Origin: Woeseia sp.
GTDB lineage: Bacteria; Pseudomonadota; Gammaproteobacteria; Steroidobacterales; Woeseiaceae
NCBI GenBank assembly: GCA_018701055.1
Contig: JABIUH010000375.1
Location: forward strand, 1 to 5,798
DNA: 5,798 nt
Reading direction: 5' to 3'
A model generated the notes under the pieces. That model ran no database searches and had not been told where the DNA came from. It saw only the letters and a list, made by a program, of their open reading frames with translations. Below, in pieces: positions 5,280 to 5,798 of the stretch. Position numbers and translations under genes: made by a program. Position 1 is the stretch's first letter; every line of letters begins with the position of its first letter.

Positions 5280-5798
5280 TATTTCGTGCTGCGGCTATAA
5301 TGTGCTCTGACGCGCGGAACGCGAGCGCCATGATCGTCATCGTCGGCTGACCGCGCCCAGACGACACCATGCTGGACCCGTCACAGATGAACAGGTTTGG
5401 CACGTCGTGCGAACGGTGATACTTGTCCACTACCGATGTTTCTGGGTCGTCGCCCATGCGGCACGTGCCCAGTAAATGGGAGCCGCCGTTTTGAACTTCT
5501 ATTGGCTGCGCCCACGAATGCGTTGCACCGGAAGCCTCTGAAAGCTCCATTGATCGGTCCTGAAGAAAATTAGCCAGCGCCAAATCATCGTCGTGATCGC
5601 GGTAGGTCAGCCTAATCGACGGTCGGTCCCATTTATCTTTGTGCGTCGGATCAATTGTAATGTTGTTTCGATCTTGCGCGATCGATGTGCCACCAGCAAA
5701 CCAGAACATGCTGCGTGTAAAGTCGTTTTCGAGGTTTGCCTTGTATTCTGCGCCCCAGGTTGGACCCTCGGGTCGAGCGCCGGCAATTGAAAATAGCA
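5269..5798 (-). CDS. GMC-family oxidoreductase, C-terminal part (5' end outside window)
   Basis: The minus-strand frame is open from the right edge to TGA 5271-5269, giving about 175 residues. ATG 5709 lies within the domain and is not the start, because coding sequence continues upstream (GARPEGPTWGAEYKANLEND). This is the C-terminal substrate and FAD-binding part of GMC (glucose-methanol-choline) oxidoreductases, closest in appearance to the gluconate-2-dehydrogenase/cholesterol-oxidase-like group. HLLGTCRMGDDPETSVVD carries the conserved His, NLFICDGSSMVSSG the FAD-binding strand, and GRGQPTMTIMALAFRASEHI the terminal motif. The position that is Asn in many GMC enzymes is Gln here (GQPT), as I recall for a recognised subgroup. 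Such enzymes oxidise alcohols or sugars with FAD. The gene overlaps the downstream RidA lipoprotein gene, so they form one operon. The substrate cannot be read from this fragment. Confidence 0.88.
   Translation of the reverse strand, partial: LFSIAGARPEGPTWGAEYKANLENDFTRSMFWFAGGTSIAQDRNNITIDPTHKDKWDRPSIRLTYRDHDDDLALANFLQDRSMELSEASGATHSWAQPIEVQNGGSHLLGTCRMGDDPETSVVDKYHRSHDVPNLFICDGSSMVSSGRGQPTMTIMALAFRASEHIIAAARNNEI

Overview
The window looks like chromosomal DNA of a Gram-negative, probably proteobacterial (gammaproteobacterium-like) organism. The base composition appears moderate, with GC near half judged by eye. Two genes carry lipoprotein-type signal peptides, a third carries a classical signal peptide, and the families seen are common in Gram-negative bacteria. 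No RNA gene, mobile element, CRISPR array or long repeat is visible. The longest gene-free stretch is about 105 bases.

Layout. Bases 1-756 (+) hold the 3' part of an SdiA-regulated/YjiK-like beta-propeller gene, cut by the left edge. It is followed at operon distance by an alpha/beta-hydrolase-like gene (820-1743 +). Convergent to that, on the minus strand (2800-1757), lies a secreted protein of about 347 codons that resembles CotH-type atypical kinases and is interrupted by one in-frame TAG. Divergent from it, 2906-4753 (+) encodes an exported PPP-family metallophosphatase with an unusual C-terminal kinase-like domain. Convergent to that, on the minus strand, is an operon whose first gene is a GMC oxidoreductase (5798-5269, cut by the right edge). 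Its last 11 bases overlap the start of an exported RidA-family lipoprotein gene (5279-4782).

Main observations. Two neighbouring genes on opposite strands each contain a single in-frame amber TAG inside an otherwise intact reading frame. In the hydrolase gene, a strong ribosome binding site and a TTG at 787 open a frame that meets TAG at 811-813, just before the conserved first strand. In the CotH-like gene, TAG at 2473-2471 splits a frame that reads continuously on both sides. TAG is also the natural terminator of two genes here (at 1759-1757 and 4751-4753), so plain reassignment of TAG is not supported. Amber suppression, recent decay or sequence error remain possible. Two proteins also seem to lack catalytic residues: the hydrolase has Gly where the nucleophile should be, and the kinase-like domain of the phosphatase fusion has Val and Gly where the two key Asp residues would be expected.

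Functionally, the middle of the window places an exported phosphatase beside an exported kinase-like protein with a shared divergent upstream region. This could be a small extracytoplasmic phosphorylation module, but that is inference. The right-hand operon pairs an oxidoreductase with an exported imine/enamine-deaminase-like protein, which suggests oxidation of a substrate followed by removal of a reactive product in the periplasm.
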